This document shows, piece by piece, positions 1-7,255 of a stretch of 56,028 bases of DNA. How positions within the stretch are numbered: the first letter of the stretch is position 1; each line of letters starts with the position of its first letter. The notes beneath the pieces were generated by a model. The model saw only the letters and a list, made by a program, of their open reading frames with translations, was not told the DNA's origin and searched no databases. The DNA is taken from the NCBI RefSeq assembly GCF_902805925.1, contig NZ_CADCUP010000001.1, positions 1 to 56,028 of the forward strand. The letters are read 5' to 3'. This stretch comes from an uncultured Nocardioides sp. Lineage in GTDB: Bacteria; Actinomycetota; Actinomycetes; Propionibacteriales; Nocardioidaceae. Both the position numbers and the translations under genes were made by a program.

Positions 1-330
1 GGTCGCACCCGCTGGTGCCGTGACCGCCCCGGCGAGGAGAGCGACGCCGCACGCGGCCAGCACGAGCCGCCGCACCGGTCCGCCGGACCGGGAGGCGTCG
101 GTGCGACCCAGCCCCACCTCGAGCGCGGTCGCGGTGGTCACCAGCCACACCCAGGCTGCGGCGAGGGCCGCCACCACGGCGGTCCCCCGCACGAGCACCA
201 CGTCGAACGGGAGGCCGGCCCAGGAGCCGTGGAACGAGGCGACCACGTCGGCCCACACCAGGGCCAGGCCGAGCGCCACCACCATGGTGACGCCCGCCCA
301 GACGGCCAGGCACCGGGTCCCCCGATTCAT
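1..330 (-). CDS. Membrane protein of unknown function, cut by the window edge
   Basis: The reverse strand opens at an ATG (328-330) and stays open for 110 codons to base 1, so the C-terminus is missing. The visible part has three hydrophobic segments at about residues 8-26, 47-66 and 88-104, with a short basic and polar stretch between the second and third. This is the layout of a small actinobacterial integral membrane protein. I recognise no catalytic motif and no family. The opposite-strand reading of this interval is rich in Ser, Thr, Arg and Pro and is a shadow. Upstream lies a pair of 7-base direct repeats that may control it. Confidence 0.6.
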   Translation of the reverse strand, partial: MNRGTRCLAVWAGVTMVVALGLALVWADVVASFHGSWAGLPFDVVLVRGTAVVAALAAAWVWLVTTATALEVGLGRTDASRSGGPVRRLVLAACGVALLAGAVTAPAGAT

Positions 331-341
331 GCCGATCCCTT

Positions 342-358
342 CGTTTGCTTCCGTTTGC
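342..358. promoter_or_regulatory. Direct repeat CGTTTGC x2 at one-helix-turn spacing
   Basis: CGTTTGC occurs at 342-348 and again at 352-358, start to start 10 bp, directly upstream of the minus-strand membrane gene. Head-to-tail repeats at one-turn spacing are the type of site used by BldC/MerR-like small winged-helix proteins that bind cooperatively on one face of DNA. The factor is not identified; the link to BldC is an analogy. Confidence 0.35.
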
Positions 359-441
359 CTCATTCAACGGCGCGTGGCGCCTCCCGTCAATCAACTGTGC
401 ACAGACGACGGCGCGCGCCGGGGATGCGACAGACTGGGCCC

Positions 442-459
442 ATGACGGGGGCGCGATGA
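442..459 (+). CDS. Possible 5-residue leader minicistron
   Basis: An ATG at 442 opens a five-codon frame (MTGAR) whose TGA (457-459) overlaps the ATG (456-458) of the next gene in an ATGA arrangement. A hexamer CAGACT (430-435) ends 6 nt before this ATG, the geometry seen at several likely leaderless starts in this window, although its first base deviates from TANNNT. If transcribed that way, ribosomes would begin on the minicistron and reinitiate on the downstream gene. This is inference from spacing only. Confidence 0.25.
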   Translation: MTGAR

Positions 460-992
460 CCTGGGAGGAGCAGCTGTTCGCGCTCTTCGACGACCTCGAG
501 GGCCAGGCCGAGGCGCTCTACGACGCCGAGCGCGAGGCCGAGGTGGCCGACCGTAGCCGCGCGGAGTACCAGCAGGTGACGCTCGCCAGCCGGCTGATGG
601 CCTCGCTCGATCGCGAGATCGGGCTGGAGGTGACCGGCCTGGGCGCCGTCCGTGGGAGGCTGCACCGCGTCAGCGCGGAGTGGTGCCTGCTCGCCGCTCG
701 CGCGCAGGAGTGGATCGTGCCGCTGGCCGCCATCTCGGTGGTGCGCGACGCCTCCCCGCGCTCAGTGCCCGAGGTGGCGTGGTCGCCGCTGACACGGCTG
801 GGCCTGGGCTCGGCGCTGCGGCGTCTCGCCGAGGCCGAGGAGCGCTGCCTGGTGCACCTCGACGACGGCTCACGCCACGAGGGGCGCTTCACCCGGGTGG
901 GCGCGGACTTCGCCGAGGCCGTGGGCGACCACGGCGGCACGCTGCTGGTCGCCTTCGCCCGGCTGGCGGCCGTGCAGAGCCGGACGTCCTGA
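456..992 (+). CDS. Conserved hypothetical protein, two Sm-like segments
   Basis: 178 residues. The N-terminal 35 residues are acidic and helical. Then come two stretches that look like small beta-barrels: one about residues 50-95 (charged turn, then WIVPLAAISVV) and one about 125-175 (a DGS turn, then LLVAFARLAAVQ). This resembles a duplicated LSm/SH3-like fold, an inference from hydrophobic periodicity and not a family match. The start at 456 was chosen over an upstream ATG at 345 because the intervening residues are low-complexity and the ATG follows a G-rich stretch. It converges on tatB with only 6 bp between stop codons. Function unknown. Confidence 0.65.
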   Translation: MTWEEQLFALFDDLEGQAEALYDAEREAEVADRSRAEYQQVTLASRLMASLDREIGLEVTGLGAVRGRLHRVSAEWCLLAARAQEWIVPLAAISVVRDASPRSVPEVAWSPLTRLGLGSALRRLAEAEERCLVHLDDGSRHEGRFTRVGADFAEAVGDHGGTLLVAFARLAAVQSRTS

Positions 993-998
993 GAGCGG

Positions 999-1325
999 CT
1001 ACGTCGCCTCGACGTCGTAGGGCGGGATCTGGCCGTCAGCGAGCCGCGGGCTGCGGCGACGGGCGTCCGCCTCGTCGCCCTCCTCCATCGCCTCGATGAT
1101 GTGCTTGCGCACGATCGAGCGCGGGTCGAGGTCGCGCAGCTCGAGGTCGGCGAACTCCGGCCCCAGCTCGGTGCGCAACTCGTCGCGCGCGTTGTTGGCC
1201 AGGGAGCGGGCCTTGCGGAGCATCTGGCCCGCCTGCTGGGCAAGGCCGGGGAGCCGGTCGGGCCCGAAGACCAGGACGGCGATGAACGCGATCACCGCCA
1301 TCTCGGGCAGTCCGACTCCGAACAT
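999..1325 (-). CDS. tatB: Sec-independent protein translocase subunit TatB
   Basis: 108 residues. An N-terminal transmembrane helix (about 5-19) is followed by the FGP hinge (20-22) and an amphipathic helix, then a charged variable tail, the TatA/B layout. The Glu at residue 8 and the longer tail favour TatB over TatA. TatB binds TatC and receives twin-arginine precursors at the cytoplasmic membrane. It starts 3 bp after the mrp stop, so it is the last gene of the mrp transcript. No tatA or tatC lies nearby, which is normal in actinobacteria, where tatB is separate. Confidence 0.92.
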   Translation of the reverse strand: MFGVGLPEMAVIAFIAVLVFGPDRLPGLAQQAGQMLRKARSLANNARDELRTELGPEFADLELRDLDPRSIVRKHIIEAMEEGDEADARRRSPRLADGQIPPYDVEAT

Positions 1326-1328
1326 GGC

Positions 1329-2492
1329 TCAGAACTTACTGGACGGGGTGAGGCCGAGCTGCATGCCGGCCAGGCCGCGTCCGCGACCCGACAGGGTTGC
1401 AGCGATCCTGGAGAGCTCCTGGGCGGCCGGTGCGGTGGGGTCGGAGTCGACGATCGGCTTGCCGGCGTCGCCGCCCTCGCGCAGCGAGATGTCGAGGGGG
1501 ATCCCGCCGAGCACCGGCACGTCGTAGCCGAACCGCTGCGACAAGGTGGCCGCGACGCGGGCGCCACCGCCGGAGCCGAAGACCTCGAGGCGGTGCTCGA
1601 CACCGTCGGCGGTGCAGTGCGGGCAGGGCAGGTAGCTCATGTTCTCCACGACGCCGATGACGCGCTGGTGCATCATCGAGGCCATCGTGCCGGCCCGCTC
1701 GGCCACCTCGGCGGCCGCCTCCTGCGGTGTCGTGACGACGAGGACCTCGGCGCCGGGCAGGTGCTGGCCCAGGGAGATGGCGATGTCGCCGGTGCCGGGA
1801 GGGAGGTCCAGCAGCAGGACGTCGAGGTCGCCCCAGTAGACGTCGGCCAGCATCTGCACGAGCGCACGGTCGAGCATCGGCCCGCGCCACGCCACGACCT
1901 GGTCGCGGCGGGGCTTGAGCATGCCGATGGAGATCACGGACACGCCCGACGAGGTCGGCACGGGCATGATCAGGTCGTCGACCTGGGTGGGCCGGGAGTC
2001 GGCCACCCCGAGCATCGCCGGCACGGAGTGGCCGTAGATGTCGGCGTCCACGACGCCCACCTTGAGACCCTGCTTGGCCAGCGCCAGGGCGAGGTTGACT
2101 GTCACCGACGACTTGCCCACACCGCCCTTGCCGCTGGCGACGGCGTAGACCTTGGTCAGCGACCCGGGCTGGGAGAAGGGGATCTCGCGCTGTGCCTGGC
2201 CGCCGCGCAGCTGCTCGCCGAGGCCGGCTCGCTGCTCGGCCGACATGACGCCGAGGTCGACCTGCACGCGGGAGACGCCCTCGAGGCGACCGACCGCGGC
2301 GGTGACGTCGCGGGTGATGGTCTCCTTCATCGGGCAGCCCGCGACCGTCAGCAGCACGGTCACCGCCACGACGCCGTCGGAGGAGATGCCGACCGACTCC
2401 ACCATGCCTAGGTCGGTGATCGGGCGCTTGATCTCGGGATCGTTCACGGTGGCCAGGGCGGCTTGGACCTGCTCGACGGAGGGAGAGCTCAT
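1329..2492 (-). CDS. mrp: Mrp/ApbC-type iron-sulfur cluster carrier ATPase
   Basis: 387 residues. An N-terminal FSCA/DUF59 domain (about 8-90) with a Cys in GCPMKE near residue 53 precedes a MinD-like P-loop domain with GKGGVGKS at 121-128. A CPHC pair at 290-293 is the expected bridging Fe-S cluster site of the dimer. The family carries and inserts [4Fe-4S] clusters in the cytosol. The ATG at 2492 is preferred over an upstream frame extension. A TACGCT hexamer (complement of 2501-2506) ends 8 nt upstream, so the transcript may be nearly leaderless. Confidence 0.95.
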   Translation of the reverse strand: MSSPSVEQVQAALATVNDPEIKRPITDLGMVESVGISSDGVVAVTVLLTVAGCPMKETITRDVTAAVGRLEGVSRVQVDLGVMSAEQRAGLGEQLRGGQAQREIPFSQPGSLTKVYAVASGKGGVGKSSVTVNLALALAKQGLKVGVVDADIYGHSVPAMLGVADSRPTQVDDLIMPVPTSSGVSVISIGMLKPRRDQVVAWRGPMLDRALVQMLADVYWGDLDVLLLDLPPGTGDIAISLGQHLPGAEVLVVTTPQEAAAEVAERAGTMASMMHQRVIGVVENMSYLPCPHCTADGVEHRLEVFGSGGGARVAATLSQRFGYDVPVLGGIPLDISLREGGDAGKPIVDSDPTAPAAQELSRIAATLSGRGRGLAGMQLGLTPSSKF

Positions 2493-2540
2493 AATGCCCC
2501 AGCGTAGTCGGCGATCCGCGGGCAGCCACACCGCGACCGC

Positions 2541-3080
2541 TCAGGCCTCTGTGACCTGCGACTCAGGACCCGACGCGGGCCCGGTCTCGGTGCGCGCCCG
2601 CTCGTCGAGGTCCTGCAGCAGCGAGCGGAGCTCGGAGCGCATGAAGTCGCGGGTGGCCACCTCGCCGACCGACATCCGCAGGGAGGCGACCTCGCGGGCG
2701 AGGAACTCCATGTCGGCGTGCGCCCGGGCGTTGGCCTGCCGGTCCCGCTCGTTGATGATCTTGTCGCGCGTCTCCTGCCGGTTCTGGGCGAGCAGGATCA
2801 GCGGCGCGGCGTAGGAGGCCTGGAGGCTGAGCATCAGGGTCAGGAAGATGAACGGGTAGTCGTCCCAGCGCAGCCCGGCCGGCGCCAGGAGGTTCCAGGC
2901 GACCCAGACCAGGACGAACAGGGTCATGTACATCAAGAACCGCGCCGTGCCCATGAACCGGGCGAACTGCTCGGCGAAGACCCCGAAGGCGTCGGAGTCG
3001 TAGCTCGGCCGCCGCACCAGCGAGCGGCGCGCCTCCCGGGGGGTGTCCAGGCGGGGGCGGTGGGCGCGGGACTCGCTCAT
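2541..3080 (-). CDS. DUF1003 family membrane protein
   Basis: 179 residues. A basic N-terminus leads into two transmembrane helices (about 50-68 and 80-105). The second carries the DUF1003 signature, with LSLQASYAAPLILLAQNRQ followed by an acidic/basic coiled-coil C-terminus (about 110-170). Function is unknown for the family. Its ATG overlaps the stop of the upstream MgtE/CBS gene (ATGA, 3077-3080), so the two are translationally coupled. From memory, the DUF1003 and MgtE-like pair next to mrp is a conserved actinobacterial neighbourhood. Confidence 0.9.
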   Translation of the reverse strand: MSESRAHRPRLDTPREARRSLVRRPSYDSDAFGVFAEQFARFMGTARFLMYMTLFVLVWVAWNLLAPAGLRWDDYPFIFLTLMLSLQASYAAPLILLAQNRQETRDKIINERDRQANARAHADMEFLAREVASLRMSVGEVATRDFMRSELRSLLQDLDERARTETGPASGPESQVTEA

Positions 3081-4342
3081 GCGCGACCGCCGATCGGCCC
3101 GGGACGGACGGCGTCGTCGCGCCAGTTCGCCGGGAGCATGTGGTCGAGCAGGTCGTCGACGGTGACCGCGCCGAGCAGCCTGCCCTCCTCGTCGACCACC
3201 GGCGCCGCCACCAGGTTGTACGTGGCGAGGTGGGCGGCCACCTGGTCGATGCCGGCCTCGGGGTGCAGCGGGTCCATCGACTCGTCGAGCGCCGCCGCCA
3301 CCAGGGTGGAGGGCGGCTCGCGCAGCAGTCGCTGGATGTGGGCGGCGCCGAGCAGCCGGCCCGTCGGCGTCTCGAGCGGCTGCCGGCACACGTAGACCAG
3401 CGCCGCGAGCGCGGGCGTCAGCTCGGGGTTCCGCACCTGCGCCAGGGCATCGGCGACCGTGGCCTGCGGGTCCAGGATCACCGGCTCGGGGGTCATCATG
3501 GCGCCGGCCGTGTGCTCGGCGTACGACATCAGGCGGCGCACGTCGTCGGCGTCCGCGGGCTGCATCAGGGCGAGCAGGGTCGCGGCCGTGTCGGGCGGCA
3601 GGTCGGCGATCAGGTCGGCGGCGTCGTCGGCCGACATCTCCTCGAGCACGTCGGCGGCGCGCTCGGAGTCCAGGTGCTCCAGGATCTGGACCTGGTCCTC
3701 GTCGGGGAGCTCCTCCAGCACGTCGGCCAGCCGCTCGTCGTCGAGCGCCGCGATGACCGCCGCGCGCCGCTCGGCGGGGAGGTCGTGGATCATGTGCGCG
3801 GCGTCGGCGGGCCGCATCTCGTTCATGGCCGCGATCAGCTGGGTGGCGCCCTGCGTCTCCTCGCGCCGGGTCAGGCCGTCGACGTCGCGCCACTCCGCGA
3901 CGTGCGTCTGGCCCTTGCGCCGGAACCCCTTGGCCGGCTCGGCGACCGCGACCCGGCTGACGACCCAGTCGCGGTTGCGCGCCTGCTCCATCGCGACGTC
4001 GTAGACCGTGCCCGAGACGCCGGACGGCTGGATGGTCACCGAGCGGTCGAGCATCTGCGCCATCACCAGCGTCTCGGTGGATCGCTGCTCGAAGCGCCGC
4101 ATGTTGAGCAACCCGGTGATCGACACCTGACCGGCGTCGATGAAGGTCACCCGGGTCATCGGCACGAAGATGCGTCGCCGGCCGAAGACCTCCGCGACCA
4201 GGCCGAGCACGCGGGGCTGGTTGGCCTCCGACCGCAGGGCGACCACGACGTCGCGCACCTTCGCCACCTGGTCACCCTGGGGGTCGAAGATCGGCAGGCC
4301 GACGAGCCTGGCGACGTAGACGCGGGTGGGGGTGGTGCTCAC
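3077..4342 (-). CDS. Soluble PRC-barrel / MgtE_N / CBS-domain protein
   Basis: 421 residues with a GTG start. Order: PRC-barrel-like N-terminus (about 5-90), MgtE N-terminal helical superhelix (about 155-270, with repeated HDLPAERRAAVI-like turns), then two CBS domains (about 285-410). There is no transmembrane segment, so it is not a magnesium channel; it has the cytosolic sensor half of MgtE without the pore. It could sense Mg2+ or adenine nucleotides and act on a partner, perhaps the coupled DUF1003 membrane protein (inference). A TAGGTT box (complement of 4349-4354) ends 6 nt before the GTG, which suggests a leaderless transcript. Confidence 0.85.
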   Translation of the reverse strand: MSTTPTRVYVARLVGLPIFDPQGDQVAKVRDVVVALRSEANQPRVLGLVAEVFGRRRIFVPMTRVTFIDAGQVSITGLLNMRRFEQRSTETLVMAQMLDRSVTIQPSGVSGTVYDVAMEQARNRDWVVSRVAVAEPAKGFRRKGQTHVAEWRDVDGLTRREETQGATQLIAAMNEMRPADAAHMIHDLPAERRAAVIAALDDERLADVLEELPDEDQVQILEHLDSERAADVLEEMSADDAADLIADLPPDTAATLLALMQPADADDVRRLMSYAEHTAGAMMTPEPVILDPQATVADALAQVRNPELTPALAALVYVCRQPLETPTGRLLGAAHIQRLLREPPSTLVAAALDESMDPLHPEAGIDQVAAHLATYNLVAAPVVDEEGRLLGAVTVDDLLDHMLPANWRDDAVRPGPIGGRA

Positions 4343-4386
4343 CGGGCAAACCTACCGGCCGCCGGGCACCGCGAGGGGCAGTGCTC

Positions 4387-5988
4387 TCAGCGTTGCGCGG
4401 AGGAGTAGAACTCCCGGGCGCAGGTCTCGCCCGCGCAGTCGCGCTGCTCCTTGGTCAGGCGGCGCAGCTCGCGCAGCTGGCCGGCGAAGCGCGGGTCGTC
4501 GGCGACGCTGCTGAGCTCCCACGGGTCGAGGTCGCGGTTGTAGAGCTCCTCGCGGCGACCGGGGGTCCGGACGTAGGTCCAGGGCCCCGCCCAGACGCCG
4601 TCGTACAGCGGCTTGGTCCCGCCCTTGACCTTGTAGCCCTCGATCGGCACGACGCGGGTGTCGGCCCCCGTCCTGAGGTACGGCGTGACGTCGACGCCGT
4701 CCTGCGGGCGACCGGGGGTCGCCCCGGCCAACGACGCGAAGGTCGTCGCGATGTCGGCGTTGGTCACCGGTGTCGGCACCGTGCCGCCGGGCGGCAGCCC
4801 GGGTCCGCGGATGACCACGGGGATGCGGAGGATGGGGGAGAAGTGCCAGAGCTTGCCGGTGAGGTTGTGCTCTCCGGAGGCGTAGCCGTTGTCGCCGGTG
4901 AAGACCACCCAGGTGTTCTCGAGCTGACCGGTCTCGCGCAGCGCGTCGACGGTGTCGGCGATGGCCTGGTCGACCGACTGCAGCGCCTCGAGGCGCTGCT
5001 GGTAGGCCTCGCGCAGCAGCGCGCGGTCGCGCTCGTCCCAGCGGGCCCAGGTCACCCTGGCCACCGCCTTGTCGGACGTCTCGTCCTCGAACATGTCGGG
5101 GGTGGCGGGCAGGTCCTGGTCGCTGAAGGTGTTCTCGTGCTCGGGGGCCGGCACGGTCGTCTTGAGGCGCCTGTCGCTGTCGGGGTCGGTCCGCAGCGGA
5201 TCGTCGTCCTGCTGCGGGTGGCCGGTGTGCGGCGCCACGTAGTTGACCCACATGTACCAGGGCCGGTCCCTGCGCGCCGGGTCCCTCACCTGCTCGATGG
5301 ACAGGTCGCGCAGCAGGTCGGTGGAGTACTGCTCGCGCTCGCTCACCACACCGTTGTCGTTGATCTCAGGCTTGGCGAAGTTGTACGTCGAGGGGTCGAC
5401 GGTGGCCTGCCAGTCGGTCCACCCCGGGGGGACGTAGGTCTGGTCGTCCTCCCCGTAGCCGTTGAGGTACTTGCCGACGAACATCGTGTCGTAGCCGGCC
5501 TCCTGCAGCCAGACCGGCAGCGTGTCCTCGTCGGCGAACGCCTCGAAGCCGCCGCCCTCGCCCTCGATGGTCAGCGCCTGGTGGTTGTGGGCGTACTGGC
5601 CGGTGATCAGCGAGGCGCGGGCCGGGACGCAGATCGGCGTCGGGGCCAGGCCGTTGGCGACCGTCACGCCCCGGTCGGCGACGTACCGCTGCAGCTTCGG
5701 CATGAAGGCGATGTCGCCGGGTGCCGCGTCGTCGGCGGTGACGAGGAGCAGGTTGGGCCGCCTCCCGCCCGGCTCGAGCGGTCGCGGCGCCACCGGTGAC
5801 GACGGCAGCACGGTGTCGCGCGGACCGGGGTCGGCCACCGGCGCAGCCGAGGTCGGCACCTGCCGCTTCGGCTTGGCCCGGGGCGCCGCGTCGTCGGAGG
5901 TACAGCCGGCGGCACTGGTCGCCAGGACGGCCAGCGCGGTGACGGCGACCAGCCGGCGCCGGCCGGGGCGTTGCGAGCGGCGCCGCAT
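4387..5988 (-). CDS. Type I sulfatase lipoprotein
   Basis: 533 residues. The N-terminus has an RRR-rich start, a hydrophobic core and a lipobox-like AAGC with Cys29, so export and lipidation are likely. The sulfatase core starts near residue 78 (PNLLLVTADD). Cys120 sits in CVPAR, the C-x-P-x-R site converted to formylglycine, and GDNGY near residue 330 is the second conserved patch. The enzyme would hydrolyse a sulfate ester outside the cell. The usual metal-site DD is present in part as ADDAAP. A TGAGGTG ribosome site lies just upstream. It diverges from a sulfotransferase operon, so one locus holds both sulfate addition and removal. The substrate cannot be read from sequence. Confidence 0.9.
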   Translation of the reverse strand: MRRRSQRPGRRRLVAVTALAVLATSAAGCTSDDAAPRAKPKRQVPTSAAPVADPGPRDTVLPSSPVAPRPLEPGGRRPNLLLVTADDAAPGDIAFMPKLQRYVADRGVTVANGLAPTPICVPARASLITGQYAHNHQALTIEGEGGGFEAFADEDTLPVWLQEAGYDTMFVGKYLNGYGEDDQTYVPPGWTDWQATVDPSTYNFAKPEINDNGVVSEREQYSTDLLRDLSIEQVRDPARRDRPWYMWVNYVAPHTGHPQQDDDPLRTDPDSDRRLKTTVPAPEHENTFSDQDLPATPDMFEDETSDKAVARVTWARWDERDRALLREAYQQRLEALQSVDQAIADTVDALRETGQLENTWVVFTGDNGYASGEHNLTGKLWHFSPILRIPVVIRGPGLPPGGTVPTPVTNADIATTFASLAGATPGRPQDGVDVTPYLRTGADTRVVPIEGYKVKGGTKPLYDGVWAGPWTYVRTPGRREELYNRDLDPWELSSVADDPRFAGQLRELRRLTKEQRDCAGETCAREFYSSAQR

Positions 5989-6001
5989 GCGGACACCTCA
6001 C

Positions 6002-6075
6002 TGTGTCGGGGACTGTGTCGGGGTGGGTCGGCTCCCGATCCTAGACGCCGGTGGCGGAGGCCCTGGTGCTAGGTT
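6002..6075 (+). promoter_or_regulatory. Divergent sulfatase / sulfotransferase promoter region
   Basis: The 130-bp gap between the divergent genes contains a near-tandem repeat CTGTGTCGGGG (at about 6001-6011 and 6013-6023) close to the sulfatase side and a TAGGTT -10-like hexamer at 6070-6075, 43 bp before the GTG of the first sulfotransferase. The repeat could be an operator. No -35 element is convincing. Confidence 0.35.
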
Positions 6076-6118
6076 CGCCTTCGTTGACGAGCCCTTGGAG
6101 AGTGGATCGAGGCAGCAA

Positions 6119-7255
6119 GTGACCCGTCGCGTGATCCTTCACGTGGGTGCGATGAAGACCGGCACGAGCTTCGTCCAGTCCGTGCTGGCCACCCACCGCG
6201 AAGCACTCGCCGACGTGGGCGTCAGCTACCCCGCGGGCAGTCCGCAGGCGGTGCTCGACCTCCTCCGGCTCCCCAAGCAGCCGCGGCAGCACCGGGAGCG
6301 GTGGCAGGCGCTCGCCGCCGAGGGCGCGCAGGACGGCCGCGACCTCCTGGTCTCCATGGAGTTCCTCAGCTTCGCCCAGGACCGCCACGTCGCCGCCGCG
6401 CTGGAGCCCTTCGCCGGCGACCGCATCGAGGTCGTCGTGTCCGTGCGTGACCAGCTCGGCGCCATCCCCGCGCAGTGGCAGACCTACTGCCGCAACCTCG
6501 GCACGGAGGGGTGGCCGGACTACCTCCGCTCGATCCAGCCCACGTTCCTGGGCCGCGCGCGCAAGACCCGCGCGTTCCGGACCTTCAACCGGGCGCAGCA
6601 GATCCCCGCCTTCGTACGCCGCTGGGAGGAGGCGCCCGGTGTGGCCGGCGTGCACGTGGTGACGGTGCCCCCGTCGGGCTCGCCGCCCTCGCTGCTGTGG
6701 GACCGCTTCGCAGCGGCCGCCGGCCTGCCTCCCGTCGAGGTCGACCTCTCCGTGGTGGAGTCGAACCCGTCGCTGGGCTACGGCTCCTGCGACTTCCTGC
6801 GCCGGGCCAACACCCACCTCTCGGTGGTGCAGTCCAAGCCCTACCGCCGCGGCGTGCGCCGCCTCGCCCGCGGCGCTCTGGTCGGTCGACGCGGCGAGGA
6901 GTCCAAGCCGGTCCTCGACCGGGGCGGGGTCAGGCTGGGGCTCTCGATCAACCGCGAGGTCAGCTCCTTCCTCTCCCAGCGCGGCTACCCGGTGTTCGGC
7001 GACCTCGCCGACATCCGGCTCGAGGCGGACCCTGACGACGCGCCCGACCGGGCGGCGGAGGTGGACGACTCCGAGACGCGCGGCGCCGTGCTCGCCGCCC
7101 GTGCGTGGCTGGCCGACCGGGTGGAGGGGGTCCCGACGACGGCGCCGGAGTCCCTCGACGAGCTCGTCCGCGAGACGTCGCTGCTGCTGGCCCGGCTCAA
7201 CGGGTGGGCCGACGTCGCCGCAAGGGCCGAGACGACCGGTGCGGGGGTGCGCTGA
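6119..7255 (+). CDS. Sulfotransferase family protein (first of two)
   Basis: 378 residues from a GTG at 6119, preceded by GAGGCAG. The 5'-phosphosulfate binding loop is HVGAMKTGTSFVQ (residues 8-20, Lys13), and a 3'-phosphate-binding strand VVVSVRDQ lies near residue 105, as in PAPS-dependent sulfotransferases. The remaining two-thirds is divergent helical sequence, as usual. It would transfer sulfate from PAPS to a hydroxyl or amine acceptor, probably a glycan or lipid given its neighbours. Its TGA shares its A with the next ATG (TGATG), so translation is coupled. The reading frame extends upstream to 5522 but that part is antisense to the sulfatase. Confidence 0.85.
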   Translation: MTRRVILHVGAMKTGTSFVQSVLATHREALADVGVSYPAGSPQAVLDLLRLPKQPRQHRERWQALAAEGAQDGRDLLVSMEFLSFAQDRHVAAALEPFAGDRIEVVVSVRDQLGAIPAQWQTYCRNLGTEGWPDYLRSIQPTFLGRARKTRAFRTFNRAQQIPAFVRRWEEAPGVAGVHVVTVPPSGSPPSLLWDRFAAAAGLPPVEVDLSVVESNPSLGYGSCDFLRRANTHLSVVQSKPYRRGVRRLARGALVGRRGEESKPVLDRGGVRLGLSINREVSSFLSQRGYPVFGDLADIRLEADPDDAPDRAAEVDDSETRGAVLAARAWLADRVEGVPTTAPESLDELVRETSLLLARLNGWADVAARAETTGAGVR

